A DNA stretch of 42,154 nucleotides from Chloroflexota bacterium (lineage in GTDB: Bacteria; Chloroflexota; Dormibacteria; CF-121). The position numbers and the translations under genes are program-made. The stretch covers positions 1-42,154 of the forward strand of contig VBID01000135.1 of NCBI GenBank assembly GCA_005880615.1, given 5' to 3'. This document shows, in pieces, positions 24,654 to 31,513 of this stretch (positions within the stretch are counted from its first letter, which is position 1; every line of letters starts with the position of its first letter). The notes beneath the pieces were generated by a model, which did no database searches, was not told the DNA's origin, and saw nothing but the letters and a program-made list of their open reading frames with translations.

Positions 24654-25235
24654 CTATCGAACGCTGACCCAGATAACACCCGGCGGTAGCTCCTTGGCAG
24701 ACCCGGCTGCCAGCATTGGCGTGGGGGATAGCTGCTGATTCTGGAGGACGTGGAGGATGTATCTCCCGACCTCCTTCGTTGCCTGCTGGTATTTCCGCCA
24801 CTGGTCATCGGCATCGGGCTCCAGGCTGGGAGCGAAGTTGAACGACCACGTATCGCCCTTCAACTGTGGGTTGGCGTGCCGATGCACCTCCTCGGAGGGC
24901 ACCGGAAAGACCGGATCCGCGTAACCCATCGCCGCCACGTCGAGGTAGCCGAAGAAATACCAGAACAGCGGATGGGAGATGAGACGGGCTTTCGCCACCG
25001 GGAAATGAATGGACAGCCGGCGGGCCTTGAAGCGATGGTCCAGGTAGGTCGTGCTCTTGACCTGGAAGATCAGCCCGGATGTGAACTGCCCGCGAATATG
25101 CGTTTCCAGGTCCCGGCGCTCGTCATCGGTCACGGGAGCCGACACTTCGAGTTGGCCGTCGCTGCCCAGCATCAGGAGCTTCATGAACTCGCGCTCGGCG
25201 ATGATCCCCTGCTGGGTCGTGCTGATCGGCGACAC
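24654..25235 (-). CDS. uncharacterised protein with QVKS motif, possible nuclease fold
   Basis: I do not recognise a named family in this 193-aa protein. The layout GIIAEREFMKLLML (helix), then DLETHIRGQF and LIFQVKSTTYLDHRF, resembles the start of PD-(D/E)xK nuclease-like folds, where an acidic residue precedes a strand ending in (E/Q)xK. The rest includes SIHFPVAKARLISHPLFWYFF and a Trp-rich WSFNFAPSLEPDADDQWRKY. No membrane helix or signal is seen. The GTG start at 25235 has CATACT 6 nt upstream and no Shine-Dalgarno (leaderless pattern). It is divergent from the membrane-anchored Mrr gene. The nuclease idea is weak inference. Confidence 0.65.
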   Translation of the reverse strand: MSPISTTQQGIIAEREFMKLLMLGSDGQLEVSAPVTDDERRDLETHIRGQFTSGLIFQVKSTTYLDHRFKARRLSIHFPVAKARLISHPLFWYFFGYLDVAAMGYADPVFPVPSEEVHRHANPQLKGDTWSFNFAPSLEPDADDQWRKYQQATKEVGRYILHVLQNQQLSPTPMLAAGSAKELPPGVIWVSVR

Positions 25236-25303
25236 GCCACCAGTATGAGGGCTTTACCGCAAGAGAGCGACGGCCAGCGGGTTGTTGTTCGTAGGTCCAA
25301 GGC

Positions 25304-26101
25304 ATGGCGCCACGAAGAGCCTCGGAGTCACCCTTTGAGGAATTGTTGCTTGTGCTGACCGACCAGCCCCTATGGGTATCGGTAGCTGCCGCCGTAGTAT
25401 TTCTGCTCGCCGGTTGGGTTCCCTTGCCGGTGGCCGGAGGTCGACCGACCCAACCAATATGGGACGAACTCCGACATGGATTGGCCCTGGCTCTGACGGT
25501 TTTGGTCATTCTGGCTGGCCTGGTTGGCGTGGTCAAACGTCTTGCCCGCCGACATCTCCCGATTGGCTATGAAGGTCTCGGAGACATCCGTGACATGAAG
25601 TGGCAAGAGTTCGAGAAACTTGTCGGGGAGGCATATCGCCGGCTCGGTTATACCGTGGCCGTGACGGGAGGCGGCGGCCCGGACGGTGGCTTCGACCTGG
25701 ACCTTCGAGGAAAGGATGGCAGAACTCTGGTCCAATGCAAGCAGTGGCGGAGCTTTCAGGTTGGAGTGCGTGAAACGCGGGAGTTGCTGGGTGTGTTGGT
25801 CCACGAGGGGGCTGACCGAGCAGTCCTGATCACGACGGGGTCGTTCACCCCTGACGCCCTGGCCCTGGCCCGGGGAGAACCAATCGATCTGATCGATGGA
25901 AACGGCCTGGCGAAGCTCATCAAGGAAGTCCGCATGGCTCCTCAAGCTACCGTCGCTCCAGCCCCAGCGCTATCTCCGACTTGTCCCAAGTGCGGAAACG
26001 AGATGGTGCGCCGTATAGCACCCCGTGGACCGGATGCCGGCTCAGCCTTCTGGGGCTGCTCGACCTACCCGGCCTGCACAGGAACGCAGCGCGTCGCCTG
26101 A
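25304..26101 (+). CDS. membrane-anchored Mrr-like restriction endonuclease with C4 zinc finger
   Basis: A 265-aa protein in three parts. Residues ~18-42 and ~62-80 are two hydrophobic helices, which would anchor it to the membrane. Residues ~95-215 are an Mrr-type catalytic domain: MKWQEFEKLVGEAYRRLGY, GGGGPDGGFDLDL with the catalytic Asp, and LVQCKQW (QxK), followed by AVLITTGSFTPDAL. The C-terminus is a topoisomerase-type C4 zinc finger, CPKCGNEMVRR to FWGCSTYPACTGT. Mrr enzymes cut modified DNA, and soluble Mrr is the classic form; the two helices and zinc finger are a recurrent variant. No methyltransferase is nearby. A TAGGTC hexamer sits 6 nt before the ATG, with no Shine-Dalgarno. Confidence 0.9.
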   Translation: MAPRRASESPFEELLLVLTDQPLWVSVAAAVVFLLAGWVPLPVAGGRPTQPIWDELRHGLALALTVLVILAGLVGVVKRLARRHLPIGYEGLGDIRDMKWQEFEKLVGEAYRRLGYTVAVTGGGGPDGGFDLDLRGKDGRTLVQCKQWRSFQVGVRETRELLGVLVHEGADRAVLITTGSFTPDALALARGEPIDLIDGNGLAKLIKEVRMAPQATVAPAPALSPTCPKCGNEMVRRIAPRGPDAGSAFWGCSTYPACTGTQRVA

Positions 26102-26186
26102 CCGTCCGCGCCCCATCTTCGTCCCCCTCCATGCTTCCGCGAGGGTAGGGAAGCGGACGGGTCGAGTCAAGGTCTGGTCTTGACAT

Positions 26187-26220
26187 GTGACCATACGGGG
26201 TAATTATCCCCTGACTGGAG
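26187..26220 (+). repeat. left terminal inverted repeat of the transposon
   Basis: 34 bp starting GTGACCATACGG and ending CCCTGACTGGAG; it differs from the right end at four positions. A TTGACA hexamer (26180-26185) lies just outside. Confidence 0.9.
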
Positions 26221-26229
26221 AAAAGGTGC

Positions 26230-26235
26230 TATAAT
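26230..26235 (+). promoter_or_regulatory. -10 element of the transposase gene, leaderless
   Basis: A consensus TATAAT lies exactly 6 nt before the transposase ATG, with no Shine-Dalgarno; transcription should start at or next to the ATG. Confidence 0.6.
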
Positions 26236-26241
26236 ACGGCT

Positions 26242-27255
26242 ATGGCAGGCAACCGAAAGCGACCAACCAGGGGGACGGCTTCGGAGTCCCGGTACTCGCT
26301 TATGGAGTTCACGCGGGAGTTTCCCGACGATGCCGCCTGCCTGGACTACCTGTGGCGCGCTCGCTACTCCTCTGACGGCAGGCACGCCGACTGCCCAGAG
26401 TGCAAGCAGCGCCGGATGTTCAAACGGTACGAGACCGCTCAGCAGCGCCAGTCGTGGTCTTGCACCCATTGCGGCCATCACCTGCATCCGACCGCCGGGA
26501 CGATCTTCCACAAGTCGTCCACGGCGCTCCACCTGTGGTTCTACGCCATCTACCTGATTACCAGCACTCGCTGCGGAATCTCTGCCAAGCAGCTGGAGCG
26601 AGAGATCGGCGTGGGCTACAAGACCGCGTGGCGCATGTTCAACCTCATCCGCAATAGCCTGATGACGGAGACACCCGCGCCCCTCTCGGGCAACGTTGAG
26701 ATGGACGAGACCTACGTCGGCGGCAAGCCTCGCGCCCGCGAGATTCAGGCGATGGCGCGGATGGGACTCGGCCCGATGCAGGCTGGTCAGGCAGCGGCAC
26801 GTGCCAAGAAAACAACCGTGTTCGGCATGGTCGAGCGTGGTGGCAAGGTCGTCGCACGGGTCGTGCCGTCCGAGTTCCAGGCATCGGCCTTCGGGCACAT
26901 CGAAGCCCATATCCTCCCGGCCTCGCACATCTTCACGGACGAAGCGGCCGCCTACTCCGCGCTGGCTAGGAAGGGCTACGCGCATCGGCGCATTCAGCAT
27001 GCCGCCAGGGTCTACGTCGATGGCGACGTTCACACGCAAACCATCGACGGATTCTGGTCGCTGCTCAAGAGCGGGATTCGCGGCGTCTATCATTCGGTTT
27101 CCGCCAAGTGGCTCCAGTCGTACCTGGACGAATACGCGTGGCGGTACAACCACCGGGAACACACCGAACGCGGGACCGGCCAGCGCCGGATGCCGGTCGG
27201 TGAGGCGAAGTTCCGGCTACTGCTGGCTCGGGCGGCAGCGCCGCTTGCGGTCTGA
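26242..27255 (+). CDS. IS1595-family transposase
   Basis: A 337-aa DDE-type transposase. The N-terminal zinc ribbon has CPEC (near residue 50) and SCTHCGHH (near residue 75). The linker GTIFHKSSTALHLWFYAIYL and KQLEREIGVGYKTAWRM are hallmarks of IS1595 elements. The catalytic ISXO2-like domain has VEMDETYVGG (first Asp), HIFTDEAAAY (second Asp) and TIDGFWSLLK, the region of the third acidic residue. The end YLDEYAWRYNHRE is also typical. The frame is intact and it is flanked by matching terminal repeats, so the element may be active. Expression is probably leaderless from TATAAT. Confidence 0.95.
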   Translation: MAGNRKRPTRGTASESRYSLMEFTREFPDDAACLDYLWRARYSSDGRHADCPECKQRRMFKRYETAQQRQSWSCTHCGHHLHPTAGTIFHKSSTALHLWFYAIYLITSTRCGISAKQLEREIGVGYKTAWRMFNLIRNSLMTETPAPLSGNVEMDETYVGGKPRAREIQAMARMGLGPMQAGQAAARAKKTTVFGMVERGGKVVARVVPSEFQASAFGHIEAHILPASHIFTDEAAAYSALARKGYAHRRIQHAARVYVDGDVHTQTIDGFWSLLKSGIRGVYHSVSAKWLQSYLDEYAWRYNHREHTERGTGQRRMPVGEAKFRLLLARAAAPLAV

Positions 27256-27257
27256 GC

Positions 27258-27431
27258 ATGAGTGATGAGCAGCAGCCGCCCGAGCCCCCTCCGGACAAGG
27301 GCGGGGACAGCGACGACTTCCCCTTGGAGAAGGAAACGCCCTACGATGACGGCGAAACTGAGATTAGGGCCCGGCCTATACCCTGGCGACCAGCCAGAGG
27401 CCCACGACCAGAACGAGAGTCTCAACGATAA
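27258..27431 (+). CDS. possible 57-aa acidic/proline-rich protein after the transposase
   Basis: An ATG 3 nt after the transposase stop opens a 57-aa frame: acidic and Pro-rich first (MSDEQQPPEPPPDKGGDSDD), then Arg-rich (RPIPWRPARGPRPERE). It overlaps the end of the opposite-strand membrane-protein gene by about 55 bp. Close spacing to the transposase is the only support; the composition is unlike a folded domain. It may be a small accessory protein of the element or chance. Confidence 0.35.
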   Translation: MSDEQQPPEPPPDKGGDSDDFPLEKETPYDDGETEIRARPIPWRPARGPRPERESQR

Positions 27432-27840
27432 GCAGCCGAAGGCCCCATTCGGCTGCCCACACCTTTTGCCCGTATGCGGCCTTGTTTGACTCAAAGTCCT
27501 TATGGAACTTAACAGCCATGTTTTCTTTGATGACATGGAGCGAGGTTCGGTTATAGCCTTTGGCAACGTCACTGGCCTTGGGGCCTTTTCCCCATTTGCG
27601 GGGTCTCAGACCGAAGAGCGTTACTCCGGCCAGAAGGACGTAAGGGATGGCACATAAGACTAATGGCCAAAGGTTCGGATGGGTTGACGGACGGAGGGCG
27701 ACGACCGCGGCAACGATGCTGACCAATCCACTCCCCACCGCTAGAAAGAGACCCAGCTTTGCGTCCAGCGAATCCACCGATGACATTTGGGACGTTAGTT
27801 GGTCGCGAGTGAGGTCGTACATCGGTTGGGGGTCGTTCAC
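27376..27840 (-). CDS. transposon cargo: three-helix membrane protein, SLATT/PycTM-like layout
   Basis: A 154-aa protein unlike any transposition protein. An amphipathic N-terminal helix (MYDLTRDQLTSQMSSVDSLD) leads into two close membrane helices (LGLFLAVGSGLVSIVAAVVA and LWPLVLCAIPYVLLAGVTLF). A ~55-residue charged cytoplasmic segment follows, then a final membrane helix (LLIVETLVLVVGLWLVARV). This order resembles membrane effectors of nucleotide-signalling defence systems (SLATT, PycTM), but the resemblance is topological and unproven. The GTG start overlaps the stop of the 57-aa basic protein (GTGA), so it is translationally coupled and third in the cargo operon. A fixed trio suggests a shared function. 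Confidence 0.8.
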   Translation of the reverse strand: MNDPQPMYDLTRDQLTSQMSSVDSLDAKLGLFLAVGSGLVSIVAAVVALRPSTHPNLWPLVLCAIPYVLLAGVTLFGLRPRKWGKGPKASDVAKGYNRTSLHVIKENMAVKFHKDFESNKAAYGQKVWAAEWGLRLLIVETLVLVVGLWLVARV

Positions 27841-28010
27841 GGCTTCCCCTGCTTGGGGCTGTCCTTCCCCTCGCCCGAGGAGTCGAACTTGGACGCCTTG
27901 CGGAGATCGCGGATGAAGTTGCGCCGCGAAGGGACGGGGATTTCAAGCCCCTGGTCGGTCTTTTGTGTCGGCTGGCCCTTGCGGATGCTGAGCTTTGGCT
28001 TGCGACCCAT
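27837..28010 (-). CDS. transposon cargo: 57-aa basic protein
   Basis: A small gene between the DUF4145 and membrane-protein genes: MGRKPKLSIRKGQPTQK, then GLEIPVPSRRNFIRDLRKAS and a Ser/Gly/Lys-rich tail. It is strongly basic and probably unstructured outside the RNFIRDLRKAS helix. TGGAGG lies 4 nt before the ATG, and its TGA overlaps the GTG of the next gene, so a real gene is likely despite its size. The family is unknown to me. Confidence 0.68.
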   Translation of the reverse strand: MGRKPKLSIRKGQPTQKTDQGLEIPVPSRRNFIRDLRKASKFDSSGEGKDSPKQGKP

Positions 28011-28022
28011 GCGACCTCCATT

Positions 28023-28832
28023 CTAGGCAGGATCATTCGGCAGTGGCTTGATCGGTTTGCGATCCGCTGCCTTCAACTTTCCATCGATGGCGTCACGCAT
28101 CTTCTTGTCAGCGGCAGGAGTCGCGATTAGATGGTCAAAGAGACGCTGGACTAGATCGAGGGTCCAATCGGCCTCCGCGCGTTCGATCTTGATGATCTGG
28201 CCGTGATCGCTCGTCTTTTTATGTGCCCCGAGGTCGGCTATTTCCCGGAAGTGGTGGAGGTTCTCCCGCAACGTTCGCGGGTGGGCTGGCTGCTTGTTGA
28301 ACGCGTCGATCCGATCAGTCAGGCTAAATTGGGTATGGCCCGCATACCGTTCTAGGAGATCGGCCAGGATGCTCCGCGCCAGCACCGCAGACATTCGTGG
28401 GCTGAGGTCAAGGATGGCAGCGGCTTCCTGATAGTCCTCGACCATGCTGCGCGGCACAGTGGGATCAACTGGCTCCCGACCTCCCGTGCGCGGCCATACG
28501 ATCACGGACAGGGTTTCGAGTAGCGGAGCGTCGCCCGCCATGCGAAAGTCGCTACGATTCAGCCGGATCACTGTTTCCCCGCATTCCTCGTTGGCACACA
28601 ACATCCACTCGACCGTAAATCGGATGTTGCCCTTGCCGGGAATCTTCTCAGCGCCATGCACCTGCCTAAGTACCTGACCAGGCCCAGCGTCGAGAGCGTT
28701 CCACGAGTCCGGCGTGTTCTGGCTACAAGTCGGGCACTTCATCTCTTGATCCCAAGCAACCGGAGCGCCCCCCCACAGGTCGGCCCATTTCCCGTCCCCA
28801 TTCTCGTACTCCCCTGTCTCCCTGTCACGCAA
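28023..28832 (-). CDS. transposon cargo: zinc-ribbon DUF4145 protein
   Basis: A ~269-aa protein. Near the N-terminus CPTC and CANEECGE form a zinc-ribbon-like cysteine pair set. The C-terminal ~140 residues fit DUF4145: DYQEAAAILDLSPRMSAVLA, then ILADLLERY, and HFREIADLGAHKKTS, followed by a helix with RAEADWTLDLVQRLFDHLI. DUF4145 is found alone or fused to restriction and helicase proteins and is suspected in defence; its biochemistry is unknown. I choose the TTG at 28832 because GGAGAGGAGGAG lies 8 nt upstream; the frame is open to a GTG that is the very first codon of the right terminal repeat (28883). The ribosome site thus lies next to or within the inner edge of the terminal repeat. Confidence 0.85.
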   Translation of the reverse strand: MRDRETGEYENGDGKWADLWGGAPVAWDQEMKCPTCSQNTPDSWNALDAGPGQVLRQVHGAEKIPGKGNIRFTVEWMLCANEECGETVIRLNRSDFRMAGDAPLLETLSVIVWPRTGGREPVDPTVPRSMVEDYQEAAAILDLSPRMSAVLARSILADLLERYAGHTQFSLTDRIDAFNKQPAHPRTLRENLHHFREIADLGAHKKTSDHGQIIKIERAEADWTLDLVQRLFDHLIATPAADKKMRDAIDGKLKAADRKPIKPLPNDPA

Positions 28833-28849
28833 ATTAGGATACTCCTCCT

Positions 28850-28883
28850 CTCCAGTGAGGGGATAGTTACCCCATACGGTCAC
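28850..28883 (-). repeat. right terminal inverted repeat of the transposon
   Basis: The reverse complement begins GTGACCGTATGGGGTAACTA; 30 of 34 positions match the left end. It lies inside the open frame upstream of the DUF4145 gene. Confidence 0.9.
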
Positions 28884-28884
28884 C

Positions 28885-28890
28885 TATACT
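28885..28890 (+). promoter_or_regulatory. -10 element abutting the transposon end
   Basis: TATACT begins 2 bp after the transposon and ends 7 nt before the ATG of the ArsR-type gene, a leaderless arrangement. Any -35 element would have to lie inside the transposon's terminal repeat. Confidence 0.5.
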
Positions 28891-28897
28891 GCTGGGC

Positions 28898-29686
28898 ATG
28901 GACGAGGTGTTCAGAGCTCTCGCCGATCCGACGAGGCGGAGCCTTCTCGACGAGCTCTTCCGCCAGGACGGACAGACCCTGACCGCCCTGGAGGCGCACT
29001 TTTCGATGACGCGATTCGGCGTGATGAAGCACCTGAAGCTGCTAGAGAAGGCGGGGCTGGTGGTGACCAAGCGGCGAGGGCGCGAGAAGCTCCATTTTCT
29101 GAACCCGGTTCCAATCCGGCTTGTCCACGACCGGTGGGTGAGCAAGTACGCCCAGCCTTGGGCCGCGGCACTGAGCGGCCTCAAAGATCAATTGGAGGAA
29201 CGACGCATGGAAAAGGTATTCGAGATTTACATCAAGACCACTCCCGAGCGGCTGTGGCAGGCGATCACCGACCCGGAGATGCGAAGCAAGTACCAGTTCG
29301 GCTCCCAGTTCAGCGCGGACTTCACGCCCGGGTCGCGCTACGAGATGACCCGCCCGGACAATGGCGGGCTCCTGGGAGAGGGCGAGAACCTCGAGGTCGA
29401 CCCGCCGCGCCGGCTGGTCCAGAGCATGCGGGCACTGTGGGGCGAGGATGTAAAGCGTGAGGGAACCTCGAGGATCACCTGGGAAATCGAACCGGTCGGT
29501 GACTCCTGCCGCCTGACCGTCACTCACGACCAGCTTCGCGAGCGCGCACACGACCAGCTGTACGGTGGCTGGCCGATGATCCTCTCCGGCCTGAAGACGC
29601 TGCTCGAGACGGGCGAGCTGTTGACCACCCCGGGGTCGCTGATGTACGGCTACCCGACCCAACCGGCAGGAAGGCGCAGCCGCTAA
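28898..29686 (+). CDS. ArsR-type regulator fused to SRPBCC (AHSA1-like) domain
   Basis: A 262-aa two-domain protein. Residues 1-95 are an ArsR-type winged helix (FRALADPTRRSLLDELF; ALEAHFSMTRFGVMKHLKLL; GLVVTKRRGREKLHFLNP) without the metal-binding cysteines of classic ArsR. Residues ~100-245 are an SRPBCC/AHSA1 domain (EKVFEIYIKTTPERLWQAIT; GSRYEMTRPD; SRITWEIEPVGDSCRLTVTH; GGWPMILSGLKTLLETGE). These are usually two neighbouring genes; here an internal Met at the junction could still start the second domain, with GGAGG upstream (near 29208). The ligand is unknown. The ATG lies 15 bp after the transposon's right end, so its native upstream control has been replaced. Confidence 0.9.
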   Translation: MDEVFRALADPTRRSLLDELFRQDGQTLTALEAHFSMTRFGVMKHLKLLEKAGLVVTKRRGREKLHFLNPVPIRLVHDRWVSKYAQPWAAALSGLKDQLEERRMEKVFEIYIKTTPERLWQAITDPEMRSKYQFGSQFSADFTPGSRYEMTRPDNGGLLGEGENLEVDPPRRLVQSMRALWGEDVKREGTSRITWEIEPVGDSCRLTVTHDQLRERAHDQLYGGWPMILSGLKTLLETGELLTTPGSLMYGYPTQPAGRRSR

Positions 29687-29694
29687 CCACCGCA

Positions 29695-29728
29695 GACACT
29701 CCCTTCCCCGATGTGGGGAGGGAGTGTC
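29695..29728 (+). terminator. strong hairpin after the ArsR-SRPBCC gene
   Basis: GACACTCCCT/TCCCC pairs with GGGGAGGGAGTGTC around a GATGT loop, a ~14-bp stem with one bulged T, 8 bp after the stop. It lacks a T-tract and shares CCCTTCCCC/GGGGAGGG with the dispersed repeat family. Confidence 0.6.
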
Positions 29729-29816
29729 GGGGCCTCGGTGCGTGCAGTCTTCGCCGTCGGGTCTTCTGGCGTACGACCCAAGGGCAGCTGGACGTCTTGC
29801 AGAACAAAGCGCTGAT

Positions 29817-29854
29817 TTCCCTGCCGCTCAGGGGGAGGGTCGGGGTGGGGGTGT
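29817..29854. repeat. C/G-rich palindromic repeat copy
   Basis: CCGCTCAGGGGGAGGGTCGG followed by GGTGGGGGTG, lying between convergent genes and ending 2 bp before the next stop codon. Confidence 0.6.
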
Positions 29855-29855
29855 G

Positions 29856-30677
29856 CTAGGCGGCGAAGGGAAACCACTGTTCCCGCAGCGGGAACAGGTA
29901 GCGGTCCGTGAGGAAGTTGAGGACCCGACGAGAGCGGGCGAAGCCCTGGCCACCCAGATCGTCCAGCAGACCGGGGCGCTGAGTGGCCTTCGACGCGGCC
30001 TGGTACGCGCGGCGACCGATCAGCTCAAACAGCTCGAGCGCGGGGGGCAACTCACCCTCGCTCCGCAGTAGCTGACGCCGCAGGCGCTCCCGGCTAATGG
30101 GGGAGAGGAGGCGGCCGCCGCCTGTGTAGTCGGGGAAGACGCCGGTCAGGAAGAGCGCCAAGTCGCCCAGCCGGCGATAGACGGAGGGCCGCTCCGGCGC
30201 CGTCACCACGTCGAGGAGCTCGATCAGGTGCATGGGGTCGAGCTCGCTGAAGCGGTGACGCCGCCAGCCGCGACTCCCGCGCGTGAAGTAGCTGCCGCTG
30301 GCGACATGGGTGTACGAGGCGAGCAGCTCGGCCAGGAACAGCCGGCGGGCTGGGTCGTCGGTAAACTCCCGAAGCGCCGCAATGTCGAAGACGGGTACGC
30401 GCTGACCCGGACCGACCCATTCATCGATGAAGCGGAGGTCATCGAGGTCCCGGCGCACGCGATGGACGAGGACCGCGAACACCAGGAATGGCGAGGCGTG
30501 CAGAAACGCCTCCTGGGTGCCGGTGCCAAAGATGCTGGCGAAGACCGCCGGTTCGGCGAGGATCTGCTGGATGCGATCGGGATCGCCGCGTAGTGCGCCG
30601 GATGTCTCGCCGCCATTGGCCGCCAGCAGCGAGAGGTCCTGGTCGCTCAGATGCTCCAGATAGAGAACGCCGCTCAC
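29856..30677 (-). CDS. uncharacterised 273-aa protein
   Basis: I do not recognise a family. The protein is soluble, mostly helical by composition, and has well-conserved-looking stretches such as DPDRIQQILAEPAVFASIFG, FLHASPFLVFAVLVHRVRRD, GPGQRVPVFDIAALREF, SYTHVASGSYFTRGSRGWRR and a C-terminal NFLTDRYLFPLREQWFPF. Codon use is like its neighbours and there is no signal peptide. The GTG start overlaps the dienelactone-hydrolase stop (GTGA), so the two are co-translated. Its function may relate to that hydrolase, but nothing in the sequence shows it. Confidence 0.78.
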   Translation of the reverse strand: MSGVLYLEHLSDQDLSLLAANGGETSGALRGDPDRIQQILAEPAVFASIFGTGTQEAFLHASPFLVFAVLVHRVRRDLDDLRFIDEWVGPGQRVPVFDIAALREFTDDPARRLFLAELLASYTHVASGSYFTRGSRGWRRHRFSELDPMHLIELLDVVTAPERPSVYRRLGDLALFLTGVFPDYTGGGRLLSPISRERLRRQLLRSEGELPPALELFELIGRRAYQAASKATQRPGLLDDLGGQGFARSRRVLNFLTDRYLFPLREQWFPFAA

Positions 30678-31513
30678 CGTCTCATCCCCTCCCTGCCCTC
30701 TCCCTGAGGGGGAGGGACATTCGTGGCGAATGCCCTGAGGATCTGGTCCAGGAACTCGAACGTCTTGCGCAGCGCGTCATCAATGACCACCTGGTGCTCG
30801 CTTGGGTTGTAGCGGATGAATCCGTGGGGCATGCCTTCGTAAATCTCGATCTGGGCGGTCTTGCCCGCCTTTTCCAGCCGGAACTCAAAGTCCGCGATCT
30901 GTTCCAGCGGGATGCCCGGGTCGGCGCCGCCGAAAATGCCCAGCACCGGCACCTGGATCTGGTCGACGATGTCGAGGGGGGACGTGCGGGGCGGCCCGAC
31001 TTTAAGGAAGCCGTAGTAGGCAATCACGCCGGCTAGCCCGCGGACCCGTGCCCCGGCCATGTAGGTGACGGTGCCACCCCAGCAGAAGCCCCAGCAGACG
31101 ACCCGCGGCGCTCCCTGCTTCTGCAGGTCGTCGACCGCCAGCTGGATGTCCTTCAGGATCCGATCCTCGGAGGCCTTCGCCGCCCGGTCCCGCGCCAGCG
31201 CCATGGCGTCAGCGGTGGCCGGCTTCCGCTCCGGAGTCCGCAATTCGGGAGGCAGGTCGCCCTGGCGAGCAAAGAGATCGATCAAGACGCCCGCGTAGCC
31301 CTCGGCGGCAATCCGGCGGGCCAGGTCCTTATAGAAGTCGGTGTAGCCCCAGATGTCGTGGATGATCAGGACGGCACCGGCGCCCAGCCCGCCCTCGGGC
31401 TCGGCCGTAAAGAGACGGATCGACGCGCCGTCGTCAGCCTGCAGCCGGCGCTCCGATTCGCGGGCCGCCTTCGGCGTGCCAGGGTCCTGATAGTCGTCGG
31501 GGGAGACGCACAT
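30674..31513 (-). CDS. dienelactone hydrolase family protein
   Basis: A 279-aa alpha/beta-hydrolase. The nucleophile elbow GFCWGG uses Cys, as in dienelactone hydrolase (carboxymethylenebutenolidase); the acid is probably Asp in GIFGGADPGIP and the base His in GMPHGFIRY. VLIIHDIWGYTDFYKDLARR at the front is also typical. Such enzymes open lactone rings in chloroaromatic breakdown or act as general esterases. The last ~15 residues (NVPPPQGEGREGMRR) come from a C/G-rich repeat that has extended the gene. CATACT lies 8 nt before the ATG, with no Shine-Dalgarno. It is first in an operon with the 273-aa gene. Confidence 0.9.
   Translation of the reverse strand: MCVSPDDYQDPGTPKAARESERRLQADDGASIRLFTAEPEGGLGAGAVLIIHDIWGYTDFYKDLARRIAAEGYAGVLIDLFARQGDLPPELRTPERKPATADAMALARDRAAKASEDRILKDIQLAVDDLQKQGAPRVVCWGFCWGGTVTYMAGARVRGLAGVIAYYGFLKVGPPRTSPLDIVDQIQVPVLGIFGGADPGIPLEQIADFEFRLEKAGKTAQIEIYEGMPHGFIRYNPSEHQVVIDDALRKTFEFLDQILRAFATNVPPPQGEGREGMRR
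30681..30722. repeat. C/G-rich palindromic repeat copy inside the hydrolase 3' end
   Basis: CTCTCCCTGAGGGGGAGGGA; it encodes the C-terminal PPPQGEGREG tail of the hydrolase. Confidence 0.65.

Larger units (their letters stand above)
26187..28883. mobile_element. IS1595-type transposon with three antisense cargo genes
   Basis: A 2697-bp element bounded by 34-bp terminal inverted repeats (26187-26220 and 28850-28883) that match at 30 of 34 positions; the outermost 20 bases on the left are GTGACCATACGGGGTAATTA. Inside are an IS1595-type transposase and a possible small ORF on the plus strand, and three genes on the minus strand (DUF4145, 57-aa basic protein, three-helix membrane protein) that play no evident part in transposition. 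The flanking octamers CTTGACAT and CTATACTG do not form a clear target duplication (8 bp expected), so the insertion may be old or rearranged. The element sits between the Mrr gene and an ArsR-type gene that starts 15 bp after its right end. Confidence 0.88.

Noticed and set aside
26180-28890. A host promoter split by the transposon (TTGACA on the left, TATACT on the right)
   Set aside because: Tempting, but the joined flanks would leave only 2 bp between the hexamers and there is no matching 8-bp target duplication.
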